Positions 5,524-5,779 of a DNA stretch of 5,779 bases are shown here, piece by piece. Position 1 is the first letter of the stretch; each line of letters starts with the position of its first letter. Under the pieces are notes generated by a model, which saw only the letters and a program-made list of their open reading frames with translations, was not told where the DNA came from and ran no database searches. The position numbers were made by a program, and so were the translations under genes. Source of the DNA: Lachnospiraceae bacterium (lineage in GTDB: Bacteria > Bacillota > Clostridia > Lachnospirales > Lachnospiraceae); contig DOVG01000124.1 in NCBI GenBank assembly GCA_003520205.1, positions 1 to 5,779 of the forward strand, written 5' to 3'.

Positions 5524-5756
5524 AAGTCAAACTGCGTTCCTGCTTGCAGGAAAAGCAGCTTGACCTTATGACACGATGAAACACGAGGAAATAGCAGTTT
5601 ACGATGGCAACGAGGAAAACTATATCAATATGCTTGCATAATTGATATAGTTTGACGACTGCCCGATACAGAGTACAAAGTACTCTGTTCGTAGAAAACT
5701 AGCGGTTTCTGAGTGTTTCTAGGATTGCGAGAATTTCGTAAGAAATGGAGCAATCC
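5517..5756 (+). ncRNA. Contiguous hairpin array: candidate structured RNA or structured repeat
   Basis: This gene-free stretch is tiled with inverted repeats, listed on the plus strand. H1 (5517-5574): GTGTCA, GTCAA, CTGC and TTCCTG each pair with their partner in order, 21 pairs with small internal loops, closed by G(CTTG)C. H2 (5594-5662): an outer GCAGT/ACTGC, then a perfect 13-pair arm (5617-5629 with 5641-5653) topped by ATG(CTTG)CAT. H3 (5664-5691): nine perfect pairs, ACAGAGTAC/GTACTCTGT, loop AAA, plus CGA/TCG. H4 (5692-5721): TAGAAA/TTTCTA. H5 (5722-5756): GGATTGC/GCAATCC enclosing ATTTC(GTAA)GAAAT. The CUUG and GNRA loops exist only if the plus strand is the RNA. No clear plus-strand promoter was found, so a dispersed DNA repeat with palindromes remains an alternative. 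I do not recognise a known RNA family. Confidence 0.5.
5573..5618 (+). repeat. Imperfect direct repeat ACGATG...ACGAGGAAA
   Basis: Copy 1 (5573-5591) reads ACGATGAAACACGAGGAAA and copy 2 (5601-5618) reads ACGATGGCAACGAGGAAA, 28 bases apart. Both fall mainly in the unpaired parts of the hairpin array: the linker between H1 and H2, and the large 5' side of the H2 internal loop. Confidence 0.7.
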
Positions 5757-5758
5757 GT

Positions 5759-5779
5759 ATGTCATATGGTGTTAAAAGG
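5759..5779 (+). CDS. Possible start of a rightward gene, cut by the window edge
   Basis: ATG at 5759-5761 follows GGAG (5747-5750) with an 8-base spacer and opens MSYGVKR, still open at the edge. The GGAG sits in the 3' side of hairpin H5, so its access could depend on folding. Seven codons identify nothing, and the same bases belong to the repeat copy at 5760-5778, so this may equally be noncoding. Confidence 0.2.

Larger units (their letters stand above)
5509..5778. repeat. Imperfect direct repeats bounding the hairpin block
   Basis: TGACATAAG-TGTCAAAAG (5509-5526) recurs as TGTCATATGGTGTTAAAAG (5760-5778) with three substitutions and one inserted base. The related octamer ATGACATA (5508-5515) is also inverted as TATGTCAT (5758-5765). 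The copies bracket the hairpin array at a spacing of about 251 bases, as expected for the edges of a repeat unit. The right copy touches the window edge, so its extent is unknown. Confidence 0.45.

Noticed and set aside
5517..5574. H1 as a rho-independent terminator
   Set aside because: No T-run follows the stem on either strand, and no gene ends next to it in the window.
5584..5618. GAGGAAA motifs as part of RNase P RNA
   Set aside because: Only this short word matches. The other conserved RNase P segments are absent, and the word occurs twice as a local repeat.
5722..5766. Group II intron 3' end (domain V-like)
   Set aside because: The GTATG near the end recalls domain V, but the characteristic GAGC-catalytic stem with its bulge and partner strand is missing.
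5719..5778. C-terminal tail of an upstream minus-strand gene (19 open codons to a TAG)
   Set aside because: The open frame runs exactly through hairpins H5 and the repeat copy and has no recognisable sequence. Such a short open frame at an edge is expected by chance.
5481..5779. CRISPR array
   Set aside because: The repeats are few, short, imperfect and unevenly spaced, and no cas gene is present.

Overview
The window looks like a stretch of chromosome from a low-GC Gram-positive anaerobe of the class Clostridia, most likely Lachnospiraceae. That assignment is inference. It rests on the AT-rich composition, strong AGGAGG-type ribosome binding sites, the gene order rpmE / DUF1385 protein / prmC / prfA, and a small zinc-ribbon protein of a type I associate with gut Clostridia. 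All seven well-supported genes lie on the minus strand, so in transcription order the window reads from right to left.

Right edge (5420-5779): no convincing gene. A good sigma-A-type promoter (TTGACA-N17-TATTAT, minus strand) drives the genes to its left, and an 8-bp inverted repeat brackets its -10 element. Behind it, 5517-5756 is almost completely tiled by consecutive hairpins. Read on the plus strand, two of these have G(CUUG)C loops and one a GNRA loop (GUAA), which suggests a structured RNA or a dispersed structured repeat pointing right. A ribosome-binding-site-like GGAG and an ATG follow at the very edge.

Operon 1 (5419 to 3107): a 61-residue zinc-ribbon protein, then a membrane-anchored GH25 muramidase with an Ig-like domain, then a patatin-like acyl hydrolase. 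The gaps are 9 and 21 bases. The muramidase and the lipase suggest envelope or surface work, but the three proteins have no established joint role.

Intergenic 2948-3106: a 26-bp sequence duplicated head to tail, a second minus-strand promoter, and a hairpin leader in front of rpmE (ribosomal protein L31).

Operon 2 (2947 to 1, continuing past the left edge): rpmE, a terminator-like or attenuator-like hairpin, a DUF1385 (YqhQ-type) membrane protein, prmC (release-factor glutamine methyltransferase) and prfA (release factor 1, cut by the window edge). PrmC methylates the GGQ glutamine of the RF1 encoded next to it, so enzyme and substrate are co-transcribed. The DUF1385 protein is the unexplained member of this translation cluster.
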